DNA from: Candidatus Dechloromonas phosphorivorans
GTDB lineage: Bacteria; Pseudomonadota; Gammaproteobacteria; Burkholderiales; Rhodocyclaceae
Reading direction: 5' to 3'
Assembly: GCA_016709495.1 (NCBI GenBank)
Contig: JADJMS010000032.1
Location: forward strand, 1 to 61,808
DNA length: 61,808 nucleotides
A program made the translations under genes and the position numbers. Below, in pieces: positions 10,200-19,859 of this stretch; positions within the stretch are counted from its first letter, which is position 1, and the number at the start of each line of letters is the position of its first letter. The notes beneath the pieces were generated by a model that was not told the origin of the DNA, searched no databases, and saw only the letters and a program-made list of their open reading frames with translations.

Positions 10200-11509
10200 T
10201 GACCATGCACAAAATTTTTTACCGTTTATTGGCTTTGCTTTTTTGCCTTGGCTTCATGTCGAGCCAGTCGTTAGCAGCGCTTGATGAGCCGTTGGAGGCG
10301 GACAGCATCGTTGCCGTTGTTGCCGACGAGGTGATTACTGGTTACGAGCTGCGCAATCGACTTGCTTCTGCCCTCAAGCAGTTGCAAAAGCAGGGAACGC
10401 CGTTGCCGCCGCAGGATGTGCTTGAGCGGCAGATGCTCGAACGTCTGATCATGGATCGCGTGCAGTTGCAGTTCGCCAAAGAAAGTGGCTTGAAGATTGA
10501 TGATATTCAACTCGATCAGGCAATTGGCCGGATCTCGGCGAACAACAAGATGACGCCACAGCAATTCCGCCAGGCGCTGGAAAAAGATGGCATTACCTAC
10601 GCAAAATTCCGCGAAGAAATCCGCAGTGAAATGACGATGGCACGCCTGCGCGAGCGTGAAGTCGATAGCAAGCTGGTGATTTCAGATGGTGAGATTGACA
10701 ATTACATCGCCAATCAGGCAGCGACCGGTAGTAATGAAGAATATCAGTTGGCCCATATTCTTTTGCGTGCGCCGGAGTCAGCCAGTCCTGAGCAGCTACA
10801 AAAGCTTCGCTTGCGCGGTGAGCAGGCTTTAAAGCGGGCGCGTGCCGGTGAGAACTTTGCCGAACTTGCCGCAGCTTTTTCAGACTCACCGGAAGCCTTG
10901 CAGGGTGGCGATATTGGTTGGCGCCCACTGGATCGCCTGCCGGGGCTCTATGCTGATGCTGCGCGCAAGCTGGGTGTGGGTGAAGTCAGCGACTTGCTGC
11001 GTTCCTCGGCTGGTTTTCATGTCGTCAAATTGCTCGGTAAACGAGGTGGCAGTGCTGCCGCGTCGATTCAGCAGACCCATGCCCGTCACATCCTGATTCG
11101 TGTCAATGAGGTGGTGTCTGAAGCAGAAGCACGGCGCAAGCTGGAGAACGTGCGTGAGCGTATTGTCAATGGTGTCGATTTTGCCGAACAGGCGCGGCTT
11201 TATTCACAGGACGGTTCTGCTGCAAAAGGTGGTGATCTCGGCTGGCTGAATCCGGGCGATACGGTGCCGGATTTCGAGCGCGCCATGGATGCGCTCAAGG
11301 ACAACGAATTGAGCCCGGTGGTTCAGTCGCCTTTCGGCATGCATCTGATTCAGGTTACTGAGCGTCGCCAGCGCGATGTTTCGGCTGAGCGTCAGCGCGG
11401 CGTGGCTCGCCAGGCTATTCGCGAACGCAAGCTGGATGAGGCCTATCAGGATTGGCTGCGTCAGTTGCGCGACCGCACCTACGTCGAAAACCGTCTGCAA
11501 GAGCAGTAA
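10196..11509 (+). CDS. surA: Periplasmic chaperone / peptidyl-prolyl isomerase SurA
   Basis: Chaperone that escorts unfolded outer-membrane proteins, including LptD, to the BAM complex. 437 residues. An N-terminal signal peptide (about residues 1-28, ending SQSLAA) precedes the SurA_N domain (ADSIVAVVADEVITGYELRNR) and two parvulin domains: the first around EEYQLAHILLRAPESA and GDIGWRPLDRLPGLYA, the second around THARHILIRVNE and GGDLGWLNPGDTVPDFERAM. Two ATGs lie side by side at 10196 and 10199, and either may be used. Intact. Confidence 0.95.
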   Translation: MMTMHKIFYRLLALLFCLGFMSSQSLAALDEPLEADSIVAVVADEVITGYELRNRLASALKQLQKQGTPLPPQDVLERQMLERLIMDRVQLQFAKESGLKIDDIQLDQAIGRISANNKMTPQQFRQALEKDGITYAKFREEIRSEMTMARLREREVDSKLVISDGEIDNYIANQAATGSNEEYQLAHILLRAPESASPEQLQKLRLRGEQALKRARAGENFAELAAAFSDSPEALQGGDIGWRPLDRLPGLYADAARKLGVGEVSDLLRSSAGFHVVKLLGKRGGSAAASIQQTHARHILIRVNEVVSEAEARRKLENVRERIVNGVDFAEQARLYSQDGSAAKGGDLGWLNPGDTVPDFERAMDALKDNELSPVVQSPFGMHLIQVTERRQRDVSAERQRGVARQAIRERKLDEAYQDWLRQLRDRTYVENRLQEQ

Positions 11510-12492
11510 TGCGGCCGATCATTGCCGTCACCAGCGGCGAACCGGCCGGCATCGGGCCTGAGCTTTGTTTGCGCCTGGCTGGCTATGATGGTCCGGCCTG
11601 GCCGGTGGTGCTTGGTGATCTGGATCTGTTAAAAAGCCGGGCACGCTTGCTTGGGCTACCAATTGAGTTCCGAAATTTTCAGGCGAATAATGCAGTTGAC
11701 CGTAACAGATTGGATGTTCTGCACATTCCGCTTCACTCCCCGGCCATTGCGGGGCAATTGAATCCGGCCAATGGTCCGTATGTTTTGGCTCTGCTTGACC
11801 GGGCGCTGGTTGGTTGCCAATCCGGCGAATTTGCCGCGATGGCAACGGCGCCGGTTCATAAAGGCGTCATCAATGATGCCGGAGTGCATTTCACCGGCCA
11901 TACCGAATACCTTGCCGACAAAACAGGTACGCCACTTGTCGTCATGATGCTGGCCGGCAATACCGAACGTGGCCCGTTACGTGTCGCGCTGGTCACCACC
12001 CATCTGCCACTCAAGGATGTGCCGGCCGCGATTACGGCGGATGTGCTGGAAAAGACATTGCGTATTCTGGATGTTGATTTGCGCCAGAAATACGGTTTGA
12101 GCGCGCCGTGCATTCTGGTTGCCGGGCTGAATCCGCATGCCGGCGAAGGCGGTTACCTTGGTCGTGAAGAGATTGAAATCATTTCCCCGGTGCTGGAAAA
12201 ATTGCGTGCCCAAGGCATGCGCTTGAGTGGCCCGCATCCGGCCGACACCATGTTCACCCCGCCGATTCTGGCGCAGGGTGATGCCGTACTCGCCATGTAT
12301 CACGACCAAGGCCTGACGGCACTCAAGTACGCCACATTTGGCCACGGCATCAATGTCACCCTCGGTTTGCCGATTATCCGGACCTCGGTCGATCATGGCA
12401 CGGCGCTTGAACTGGCCGGTACGGGCCGTGCCGATCCTGGTAGTTTGTTTGAAGCGGTCGCCGAAGCGGCCAGAATGGCGGTGCAGCAATGA
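11509..12492 (+). CDS. pdxA: 4-hydroxythreonine-4-phosphate dehydrogenase
   Basis: Oxidises 4-phosphohydroxy-L-threonine in the DXP-dependent route to pyridoxal phosphate. 327 residues, normal. Start chosen at 11509, where the surA stop reads TAATG; the protein then begins MRPIIAVTSGEPAGIGPEL, as in the family. Metal-binding histidines are visible in HFTGHTEYLAD, NPHAGEGG and MYHDQGL. The same window encodes an erythrose-4-phosphate dehydrogenase (36039-37076), the first enzyme of this route. Overlaps rsmA by 4 bp. Confidence 0.95.
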   Translation: MRPIIAVTSGEPAGIGPELCLRLAGYDGPAWPVVLGDLDLLKSRARLLGLPIEFRNFQANNAVDRNRLDVLHIPLHSPAIAGQLNPANGPYVLALLDRALVGCQSGEFAAMATAPVHKGVINDAGVHFTGHTEYLADKTGTPLVVMMLAGNTERGPLRVALVTTHLPLKDVPAAITADVLEKTLRILDVDLRQKYGLSAPCILVAGLNPHAGEGGYLGREEIEIISPVLEKLRAQGMRLSGPHPADTMFTPPILAQGDAVLAMYHDQGLTALKYATFGHGINVTLGLPIIRTSVDHGTALELAGTGRADPGSLFEAVAEAARMAVQQ

Positions 12493-13256
12493 AAGGCCAC
12501 GTCGCGCGCAAGCGTTTTGGGCAAAATTTTCTGGTCGATAGCGGCATCATTTCCGCCATTGTTTACGCCATCAGCCCGCAGCGCGGCGATACGGTGGTCG
12601 AAATTGGCCCCGGCCTTGGCGCTATTACCGAGCCGTTGCTGGCTCGGCTGGATCATCTGCATGTCGTCGAAATCGACCGCGACCTGATTGCCCGCCTGAA
12701 AAAACAGCACACGCCGGAACGCATGACGATCCACGAAGGCGATGCGCTGGCCTTCGATTTCGCCAGCATTGGCCAAAATCTGCGTCTGGTCGGCAACCTG
12801 CCCTACAACATTTCGACGCCGCTGCTGTTTCATCTCGCTGAAGCAGCGGAGATCGTGCACGACATGCACTTCATGCTGCAAAAGGAAGTGGTTGAACGCA
12901 TGGTGGCGACGCCCGGCGATACCGATTTTGGGCGTATCTCGGTGATGCTGCAATACCGGTTCCACATCGAATGGCTGATTGATGTTCCGCCCGAGAGCTT
13001 CGAGCCGGCACCCAAGGTGCAATCCGCCGTGGTGCGCCTGATTCCGAAAGATGTTTCCGAACTGCACGCCAAGAAACTGGAAAAACTGTCACAAGTGGTG
13101 CAAACCGCCTTCTCGCAACGCCGCAAAATGTTGCGTAATACGCTCAAGGGCACGCTGAGTGATGCCGGTTTTGCCGAGCTGGGTATTGATCCGACGCGCC
13201 GCGCCGAAGACATCCCGGTTGAGGATTACGTCCGCATCGCCAATTTTCTGACATAA
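12489..13256 (+). CDS. rsmA: 16S rRNA dimethyladenosine transferase RsmA (KsgA)
   Basis: SAM-dependent enzyme that dimethylates A1518 and A1519 of 16S rRNA during 30S assembly. 255 residues. It has the RKRFGQNFL start, SAM motif I (VVEIGPGLGAITEPLL), the acidic VVEIDRD motif and the NLPYNIS catalytic motif. Its ATGA start overlaps the pdxA stop. Last gene of the lptD operon, closed by a hairpin at 13261-13279. Intact. Confidence 0.95.
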   Translation: MKGHVARKRFGQNFLVDSGIISAIVYAISPQRGDTVVEIGPGLGAITEPLLARLDHLHVVEIDRDLIARLKKQHTPERMTIHEGDALAFDFASIGQNLRLVGNLPYNISTPLLFHLAEAAEIVHDMHFMLQKEVVERMVATPGDTDFGRISVMLQYRFHIEWLIDVPPESFEPAPKVQSAVVRLIPKDVSELHAKKLEKLSQVVQTAFSQRRKMLRNTLKGTLSDAGFAELGIDPTRRAEDIPVEDYVRIANFLT

Positions 13257-13279
13257 AAAAACCCGCCAGAGCGGGTTTT
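13254..13279. terminator. Bidirectional intrinsic terminator
   Basis: Stem ACCCGC (13261-13266) pairs with GCGGGT (13271-13276), flanked by an A-run on the left and TTTT on the right. It can end rsmA on the plus strand and the DUF2892 gene on the minus strand. Confidence 0.8.
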
Positions 13280-13294
13280 GCGAGGCTGAAGGGG

Positions 13295-13486
13295 TTAGTC
13301 CTTCTTCATCGGGCAGGTGCTCATGCCGAGCAACGGATATACCGGGCACCAGCCCATGAACCCGGTGGCGAGCGGCACAACGCCGATCCATGCCCAAACC
13401 GGGCCGCCCATCAGTGCCCAGGCGATCAGGCCAAGGCCGGCAACGATGCGAAGGATTTTGTCGATACCGCCAACATTTGGTTTCAT
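13295..13486 (-). CDS. DUF2892 (YgaP-like) small inner-membrane protein
   Basis: A 63-residue protein with two hydrophobic helices (ILRIVAGLGLIAWALMG and WAWIGVVPLATGFMG) and a Cys-containing end (WCPVYPLLGMSTCPMKKD). This is the DUF2892 family, found alone or fused to rhodanese domains. I chose the ATG at 13484-13486, which follows a GGAG ribosome site; a longer reading is less likely. It lies 73 bp downstream of a Crp/Fnr regulator on the same strand, which may control it. The biochemical role is unknown. Confidence 0.8.
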   Translation of the reverse strand: MKPNVGGIDKILRIVAGLGLIAWALMGGPVWAWIGVVPLATGFMGWCPVYPLLGMSTCPMKKD

Positions 13487-13559
13487 GGTGTTTTCTCCGT
13501 TAAGTGGTGTGTACAGCCCGAACTTTAACGAAGTGGCAGGCAACGGTATGTAACTTGAG

Positions 13560-14222
13560 TCACACAGCCGCGATATTTTGCAATCCCTGGCGATTGATGA
13601 CGGTCAATTGCTCCCTGCCGAGAGAAACCAGTCCCTGAGCGACAAAGCCCTTGAGCAGGCGGCTGACGATTTCGCGGACGCTGCCCAGTTCGTCAGCCAG
13701 CTGCTGATGAGTGATGTTCAGGGTTTCCTGATTGCGCGCCAGTATCAGTTTGGCAAGCCGTTGATCAAGTCGGTTGAAGGCAACCTCCTCGACCAGTTGC
13801 ATCAATTCGCTGATCCGTTCGGCAAAAAGATGAAAAACAAAATCACGAAATGGGGTGCATTCAACCAATAGGCTGGCGAATATTTTGACTGGCAAGGCGA
13901 GCAGGATCAACGGTGTTTCGGCGATGCCGCGCGCGTTGTAGTCGCTATGTCCCAGCAAGCAGCTTGAACTGATAATGCAGGAGCCACCCGGTGTTACCCG
14001 GTAAAGCACCATTTCCCGACCGTTACTCGCCTGTTTGACCACCTTGATGCTGCCCGCCAGCAGCAGAGGAAAGCCTTGGCAGGGTTGATGCTCGGCAAAC
14101 ACCTCAGTGCCAGCGGGAAGTTGCATGCTTGATTGCAGCAAGGTGGTCAGCAGATCGGCTGGCAGACCAGCCAATGCCGGGTAAAAATTCAGTACATTTT
14201 CGCGGTCGACCGCAACAGTCAT
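13560..14222 (-). CDS. Crp/Fnr-family transcriptional regulator
   Basis: About 220 residues. The N-terminal cyclic-nucleotide-like sensor domain (LPAGTEVFAEHQPCQGFPLLLAGSIKV) is followed by a dimerisation helix and a winged HTH (THQQLADELGSVREIVSRLL). It lacks the four-Cys cluster of Fnr; the cysteines present (PCQGF, GGSCIISSSCLLG) are placed differently, so a redox or ligand role cannot be read off. I place the start at MTVAVDREN (14220-14222); a longer ORF upstream would overlap xthA. It lies 7 bp after xthA and before a DUF2892 gene, a pairing I recall from other denitrifying betaproteobacteria. Confidence 0.85.
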   Translation of the reverse strand: MTVAVDRENVLNFYPALAGLPADLLTTLLQSSMQLPAGTEVFAEHQPCQGFPLLLAGSIKVVKQASNGREMVLYRVTPGGSCIISSSCLLGHSDYNARGIAETPLILLALPVKIFASLLVECTPFRDFVFHLFAERISELMQLVEEVAFNRLDQRLAKLILARNQETLNITHQQLADELGSVREIVSRLLKGFVAQGLVSLGREQLTVINRQGLQNIAAV

Positions 14223-14229
14223 GATTTTG

Positions 14230-14994
14230 TCACTCAACGATGGCCCAGACCGGTGCGTGGTCTGATGGACGTTCACGTTTGCGCGGTGCGCGATCAATAC
14301 CGGCGGACGTACATGTTTCAGCCAGTGCCTGGGAGAGCAGAATGTGATCGATGCGCAACCCGAGATTTTTCTGGAAGCCGAGCATGCGGTAATCCCACCA
14401 GGAAAAGGTTTTTTCCGGTTGTTCGAACCGGCGGAAACTGTCGCTCAGACCCAAACCAATCAGGCGCTGAAAAGCTGCGCGCTCGGGCGGTGAGCAGAGA
14501 ATGGCGCCCGCCCAGGCTTTCGGGTCGTGTACGTCACGATCATCCGGCGCAATGTTGTAGTCGCCACACAAGGCCAGTTTCGGATGCTTCGCCAGTTCTT
14601 CCTCCACCCAAATAGCCAGTGCATCCAGCCAGCGCAATTTGTATTCGTATTTTTCACTGCCCACGGCCTGTCCATTCGGCATGTAGGCGCAGATGATCCG
14701 GGTGTCGCCTATCGTGCCGGCGATCAGTCGTTTTTGCTCATCGGCAAAGTGCGGATTGCCCATTGTGATATCGCGGATCGGCTCGCGCGCCAAGAGCGCC
14801 ACCCCGTTGTAGGTTTTTTGCCCGTAAAAAGCCACGTGATAACCCGCCGCTTCAATTTCGGCGCGCGGGAAATTATGGTCTTCGAGCTTCAGTTCCTGAA
14901 GGCAAAGGGCGTCTGGTTGCTGCTCGGCGAGCCAGTCCAGTAAATGGGGCAGGCGAACTTTAAGAGAATTGACGTTCCAGGCGGCTATTTTCAT
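14230..14994 (-). CDS. xthA: Exodeoxyribonuclease III (AP endonuclease)
   Basis: Mg-dependent nuclease for base excision repair, 254 residues, normal length. Family motifs: MKIAAWNVNSLKVRL (metal Asn), LCLQELKLED (metal Glu), GDYNIAPDDRDVHDP, LRIDHILLS and the end SDHAPVWAI with the catalytic His. Divergent from the FecR-domain gene across about 119 bp. Intact. Confidence 0.94.
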   Translation of the reverse strand: MKIAAWNVNSLKVRLPHLLDWLAEQQPDALCLQELKLEDHNFPRAEIEAAGYHVAFYGQKTYNGVALLAREPIRDITMGNPHFADEQKRLIAGTIGDTRIICAYMPNGQAVGSEKYEYKLRWLDALAIWVEEELAKHPKLALCGDYNIAPDDRDVHDPKAWAGAILCSPPERAAFQRLIGLGLSDSFRRFEQPEKTFSWWDYRMLGFQKNLGLRIDHILLSQALAETCTSAGIDRAPRKRERPSDHAPVWAIVE

Positions 14995-15113
14995 ATGGCA
15001 TGCGATGGGCTACGAAGGCGTTGATTCTGCCACAGCCATTGCGTAATACCATCCGGCTTGCTAATGTTCTTCGACGCAGGCAGTTGATCGCGATTAAATA
15101 CAAGGAGGCGGGT
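14995..15113. promoter_or_regulatory. Divergent intergenic region xthA / FecR cluster
   Basis: 119 bp between two divergent genes, ending in a strong ribosome site AAGGAGG (15102-15108) that selects the TTG start of the FecR-domain gene. Promoter boxes are not clear by eye. Confidence 0.4.
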
Positions 15114-15578
15114 TTGAAAACCAATTCAGCAATGCTGGTCCCTTTCCTCGGGGGAGTGCTCGCACTCAGTGTGGTGGCCGATGCGAGCGCGCAGGCCTCG
15201 CCCTGGGTAGGGCAGATCAAGGTGTCGCGTGGCATCGTAGCGCTTGAGCGTGGCGGGCAGAAATTTCCGGCGCCGGTCGGTGTCAGACTCAAGGAGAATG
15301 ATGTGATCCTGACTGAGGCCAATGGCTCGGTGGGTCTGATGTTTAATGATAATTCGGTGTTATCCATGGGGCCAAATGGCGAAGTCCTGCTTGAACGCTA
15401 TGCATATGATTCAACGACCTATCTCGGGGCGTTTGACGCCTTTGTAAAACGCGGTGCGGTGTCGATTGAGGCTGGCAATCTGGCCAATGCATCTCCCGAA
15501 TCTGTGCGCGTTAAAACGCCACTGGCCGAGATTCGCGGGCAGGCACGTAACTTTGCCGTCAACGTGGAAGGAAAGTAA
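15114..15578 (+). CDS. Secreted FecR-domain protein
   Basis: About 154 residues. Start set at TTG 15114-15116 because a perfect AAGGAGG precedes it and the protein then opens with a signal peptide (MLVPFLGGVLALSVVADASA). The mature part is a FecR-type domain (GVRLKENDVILTEANGSVGL, FNDNSVLSMGPNGEVLLERY, VKTPLAEIRGQARNFAVNVE). Unlike classical FecR it has no membrane anchor and no TonB-receptor context, so it is probably a periplasmic structural or binding module. The stop overlaps the next gene's ATG (TAATG). First gene of a four-gene envelope cluster reaching 19859. Confidence 0.8.
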   Translation: MKTNSAMLVPFLGGVLALSVVADASAQASPWVGQIKVSRGIVALERGGQKFPAPVGVRLKENDVILTEANGSVGLMFNDNSVLSMGPNGEVLLERYAYDSTTYLGAFDAFVKRGAVSIEAGNLANASPESVRVKTPLAEIRGQARNFAVNVEGK

Positions 15579-16189
15579 TGATGAGGCGGGGTGGTATTCA
15601 ATTAGTCAGCGACTTGAGCCTTGTCGCCCTTCTCTTGGCCGGTTGTGCCGGTCAACGTGAAACTTATGCCGTTTTGCCCGATGCAAAAGGGCAGGCTGGA
15701 AGTTTGACCGTGACGCCGAAAGAGGGCGCTCCGGTTAAACTCAATGGCGCTTACGCTAGTGCTGTCGGTAAGCCAGGGTCGGCGCCAGAAGCGGCAAAGC
15801 TTAGTGAGGAAGAAATCAAGGCGGCATTTGCCGAGGCACTATCGGCCCGCCCGGATGCACCGCTGCGTTTTACCCTCTATTTCAAGGAGGGTAGCGATGA
15901 ATTGACCCCCGATTCAGCGAAAGAACTGGAAAGAGTACTGGCTGAAATACGCAAGCGCCCTGCGCCTGACCTGATTATCGTTGGCCATACTGATCGCGTG
16001 GGTTTATTGGCGGATAACGACCGACTCGCCCTCAAGCGTGCCGAAAAAATGCGTGGTGAAATGGTTCGTCAGGGCTTGCCTGCCGATAGCGTGCAAGCCG
16101 CTGGTCGCGGCGAGCGCGAGCCTTTGGTGCCGACTGCTGACGAAGTTGCGGAAGCCCGCAACCGCCGTGTCGAGATGTTGGTCAGATAA
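15578..16189 (+). CDS. OmpA-like peptidoglycan-binding lipoprotein
   Basis: 203 residues. A lipobox (LLLAGC, Cys around residue 23) shows it is lipidated. The C-terminal half is an OmpA/Pal domain (FTLYFKEGSDELTPDSAKEL, DLIIVGHTDRVG, DRLALKRAEKMRGEMVRQGL, EARNRRVEMLVR) that should bind peptidoglycan. It is translationally coupled to the FecR-domain gene (TAATG) and lies 15 bp before the WD40-caspase gene. Within the cluster it is the part most likely to tether the system between membrane and cell wall. Confidence 0.85.
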   Translation: MMRRGGIQLVSDLSLVALLLAGCAGQRETYAVLPDAKGQAGSLTVTPKEGAPVKLNGAYASAVGKPGSAPEAAKLSEEEIKAAFAEALSARPDAPLRFTLYFKEGSDELTPDSAKELERVLAEIRKRPAPDLIIVGHTDRVGLLADNDRLALKRAEKMRGEMVRQGLPADSVQAAGRGEREPLVPTADEVAEARNRRVEMLVR

Positions 16190-16204
16190 ATACGGAGTTT
16201 TAAG

Positions 16205-19134
16205 ATGTCCCGCCTGATTGCCCTGTTGATTGCGATGACGCTCGGTTCCGGAATGGCGCTGGCAGCTCCTGATGTACCCAGGGAGCCAGTCTTGCGGATC
16301 GAGACTGGCAGCCATCTGTCGCTCATCACCCGAATCAGTAGTGATGCAGCGGGCAATTTTGCGGTGACTTCCTCCGAGGACAAGACGGCGCGGATTTGGG
16401 ATTTGCGTAATGGTCAGCAAGTGTCAGTGCTGCGCCCGCCTTTGTCCGGCGAAAGCGTCGGTGCGCTCTACGCCGCTGCCATGTCGCCGGATGGTCGGCA
16501 GGTTGCGGCGGGTGGCAATGCGGCTTTCGATAACAAAACCCACTCGCTTTATCTCTTTGATCGGGCAACCGGTAGTTTGCCGCCGAAAAGTACGCTGTCC
16601 GGAATTGAAGCGCCGATTACGCAATTGGCCTGGTCGGCTGACAGCCAGTTGATTGCCGTTGGCTTGCGTCAGGAAGGCTTGCGTGTTTTCAAGCGCAATC
16701 TCGGGTTTGTCGGGGCTGACCCGGAATATAACGATGCGATTTACGGCGCCGCTTTTTCCCGCGATGGTCGTCTGGCTGTTGCCGGGCTGGACGGTTCGCT
16801 GCGCATTTATACCTTTGGCAAAAGCGGGCTGGAGCGTTTGGCTCGCAAGCAAATGCCGGGTAAACCGTATGGCGTTGCCTGGTCGCCGGATGGCAGTCAG
16901 ATTGCGGTCGGCTTGCAGGATGCTCCGCGCGTTGTTGTGCTTTCTGCCAGTAACCTTGAGGTTTTACATACTGCAGATGCGGGTGGCTCGGGGAATCTCG
17001 GGCGAGTTGCCTGGTCACCGGACGGCAAGACCTTGTTTGCTGCAGGTAGCGTAGTTCGCAGCGGACGTTTTGCCGTTTTGGCTTTTGCCGGGGCCGGGCG
17101 AGAGTCGGCGCGTGAAATCGGCAGTTTTGGCAATACAGTCACTGGTTTGGCGAGTCATGCGGGCGGCCTGCTGGCCAGTTCGGCCGAGCCGGCCTGGGCG
17201 TCGTTTGATGCGGCTGGTGCCAGTCGCTTTCAGATAGGTGCGCGCAATGGCGATTTTCGTGATGCCGGCGATGCCTTCCGGGTTGGTCAGGATGGTCAAT
17301 TGCTGGCTTTGCCTATGGTCATGGGGGGCAAGGAACCCGTCGTTTTCGATCTCTCGAAAGGCGAATTACGCAGCGCATCGGCCCCTAGTAATGCAAAAGC
17401 CGCGAAAATTCCTTCCGGTTTGAGTGACTGGAAAAACTCAAGCGCACCGAAAATGAATGGTCGTGCCTTGGCGCTTCGCCAAGGTGAGACTTCGCGCAGT
17501 GCGGCAGCTACGCCGGATGGCCAGCGCTTTGCCCTGGGTAGCGAGTGGTATCTGCGACTGTTTACTCAGGATGGTGCTCAGGTTTGGGAAAAGCGAACAC
17601 CCGGCGCGGTCTGGGGCGTCAATGTCAGTGGCGACGGACGTTGGGTGGTTGCCGCCCTGGGTGACGGTAGCGTACGCTGGTATCGCGCCAGCGATGGTCA
17701 GGAACAACTGGCTTTGTTCGTGCATGGCGACCATGAGCGCTGGATTGCCTGGACGCCAACTGGCTACTACGACACTTCGATGGGTGGCGAGAATCTGGTG
17801 GGCTGGCATGTCAATCGTGCATTTAATCAATCGGCCGATTTTTTCTCTGTAGGTCGTTTCCGCGAGCGCTTCTATCAACCGGTCGTGATTCAAAAGGTTA
17901 TGCAACTCGCCGACGAAGGCGAGGCTGTGCGCGCCTTCAAGGCCGAAATGGCGCTGCTTGAAGCGATGAATGCCGAGGCGGTTGCCGCGACAGCTACACC
18001 TGCCAATCCCCGGTTAAGGCCCAGGCCAGCGCGGCGCTGGCTCGTGCCACGCCAGCCAAAACGCAGGTTGCTGAAACCCTGCCGCCAATCATCGAGTTGC
18101 AGTCCGATCGCTCGCTCGAAAGTAACGAGGGTCAGGTGACTGTGCGCTACGCGGTGCGAACGCCCGCCGATGCGCCGGTCAAAGAGGTCAAGGTTCGGGT
18201 CAATGGCAAGCTGGAACGAAATATCAAGACGCGTTCAACACGCTCTGCCGATGGTCAGATTTTTGAGGCCATTGTGCCGGTGCCACCAAAGGATTCGGAC
18301 ATTCTGCTGATTGCCGAAAACCGTAACGCCAAGTCTGACCCGGTGACCATTTCGGTTCGTCGCCCCACATCGCCAACCGGCAAACAGCCCTTTATTGAGC
18401 GCTACGACACGCTCTATATTCTGGTGGTGGCAGTCGATAAATACGCCGGCCAGAATGCTTTGCAACTGCCCGTCAAGGATGCCAACGATTTCCGGCGGCA
18501 AATGACCCGCATCGCCAATGCACCGGGCAAGCAGCGCCTCTACGACAAGCCCGAGGTCAAGATATTGATTGATGAGGACGCCACGCAGGAGAATATCCGC
18601 GATGGTTTGAAGTGGTTGCGTGATAGCGTCAAGGAGCGTGACGCGGGAGTTATTTTCCTGGCAGGGCACGGCATGTCGCAGGACAATTCATATTATTACG
18701 TTCCTTATCGTGCCAGCGACATCGGCAAGAAGGAAAACTGGGTGCCCGGCAACGAAATCGTTAATACCTTGCAGAATCTGCCAGGGCGGGCAATGTTCTT
18801 CCTTGATACCTGTCACTCAGGCGCTCTGGCTAATCAAGCCAAGGTGGCAGGTACGGTGAATCAGGTGGATGAAGAGCGCGGGGTGATCGTTTTTGCTTCG
18901 GCAACGGCCAAGGAGCTGGCGCAGGAAACCGATGAGTGGAAAAACGGTGCCTTTACCAAAGCCTTGATTGAGGGCTTGCGTGGCGAGGCGGAAGATCCGC
19001 GTGACAAGTACATTTATCCGACCACTCTCAAGCGCTATGTGACACGCCGGGTGCGTGATTTGACGGATAATCAGCAACGGCCATACGTCAGTGATCACGG
19101 GATCGATGATCCGATTGCCGTGGTCGTAAAATAA
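16205..19134 (+). CDS. Secreted WD40-repeat and caspase-like (peptidase C14) protein (one frameshift)
   Basis: Signal peptide (residues 1-21, ending GMALAA), then about 550 residues of WD40-like repeats (DKTARIWDLRNG, AMSPDGRQVAAGG, VAWSPDGSQIAVG, VAWSPDGKTLFAAG), a linker, and a C-terminal caspase-like domain. The domain starts YDTLYILVVAVDKYAG and has the His of FLAGHGM (codon 18667-18669) and the Cys of FFLDTCHSGA (codon 18811-18813), so both catalytic residues are present. The frame breaks at CCCC 18008-18011; a fifth C gives ANPPVKAQASAAL and one protein of about 976 residues. Bacterial caspase homologues are often proteases in signalling or cell death, but this one carries an export signal, so its targets should be in the envelope. 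Function is inference. Confidence 0.85.
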
Positions 19135-19154
19135 TATCTTTATAAGGGGTTTTC

Positions 19155-19859
19155 ATGCGTCTCAATACCGTCAAACGTCCGCTGGCATTTGGGGTTGCCA
19201 GTCTTTTCCTGCTTTCTGCCTGCGCTACCAATCCGGATGGTTCCTACAAGATGGATGACCGGGCGACTGGTGCGTTGATTGGTGCGGCAGCGGGCTGTGC
19301 TGTCGGTGCTGCGGCCAAGGGCGCGCAAGGTTGCGCTGTCGGCGCTGCGGTGGGTGCTGCAGCCGGCTTCATGATCGGCTGGTATTTCGAATCGAAGAAA
19401 CTGGCTGATGCCCAACAGGTGAACGCCGAGTACGAAAAGCAGATCAAGACATCCGGCAAGGGCAAGACTGCGGCATTGCCCAAAACAGAAGTTGTTCCTG
19501 CCAAGTTTGAAACCAAAGTCCAGTCGACACCAGCTGACAAATCCGGACAAAAAGAAATTCAGGTGACTTCGAATACCGATTTGGTCGGGTATGGCGACAA
19601 AGTGCCTGTAGTCCAGCAGAAATACGCCATTTACGACGAGAAGAACAATCTTGTCGAGGAAAAGACCGAGAAAATGGCTGCAGTTGATGGTGCCGGGCGT
19701 TATCAGACCAGTTCAAAATTCAAGCTGCCGGCTGATGCCAAAGGCAAGAATTACACGGTCAAGACGACGCTGGTTTCCAACGACAAGACCTACAAGGAAA
19801 ATACCTACAAGGTCACCTTGCTCGACAACCAGACTTTGGTGCTCGCAGCACTTTACTGA
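19155..19859 (+). CDS. Glycine-zipper lipoprotein of the caspase cluster
   Basis: 234 residues. Lipobox LLSACA with Cys around residue 23. A glycine-zipper segment follows (ALIGAAAGCAVGAAAKG, QGCAVGAAVGAAAGFMIG), which may insert in a membrane, then a coiled Lys/Glu-rich stretch and a C-terminal beta-rich region with no family I recognise. It lies 20 bp after the caspase-like gene on the same strand and is likely its operon partner. Its last 7 bp overlap the end of the convergent DUF4124 gene. Intact. Confidence 0.75.
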   Translation: MRLNTVKRPLAFGVASLFLLSACATNPDGSYKMDDRATGALIGAAAGCAVGAAAKGAQGCAVGAAVGAAAGFMIGWYFESKKLADAQQVNAEYEKQIKTSGKGKTAALPKTEVVPAKFETKVQSTPADKSGQKEIQVTSNTDLVGYGDKVPVVQQKYAIYDEKNNLVEEKTEKMAAVDGAGRYQTSSKFKLPADAKGKNYTVKTTLVSNDKTYKENTYKVTLLDNQTLVLAALY

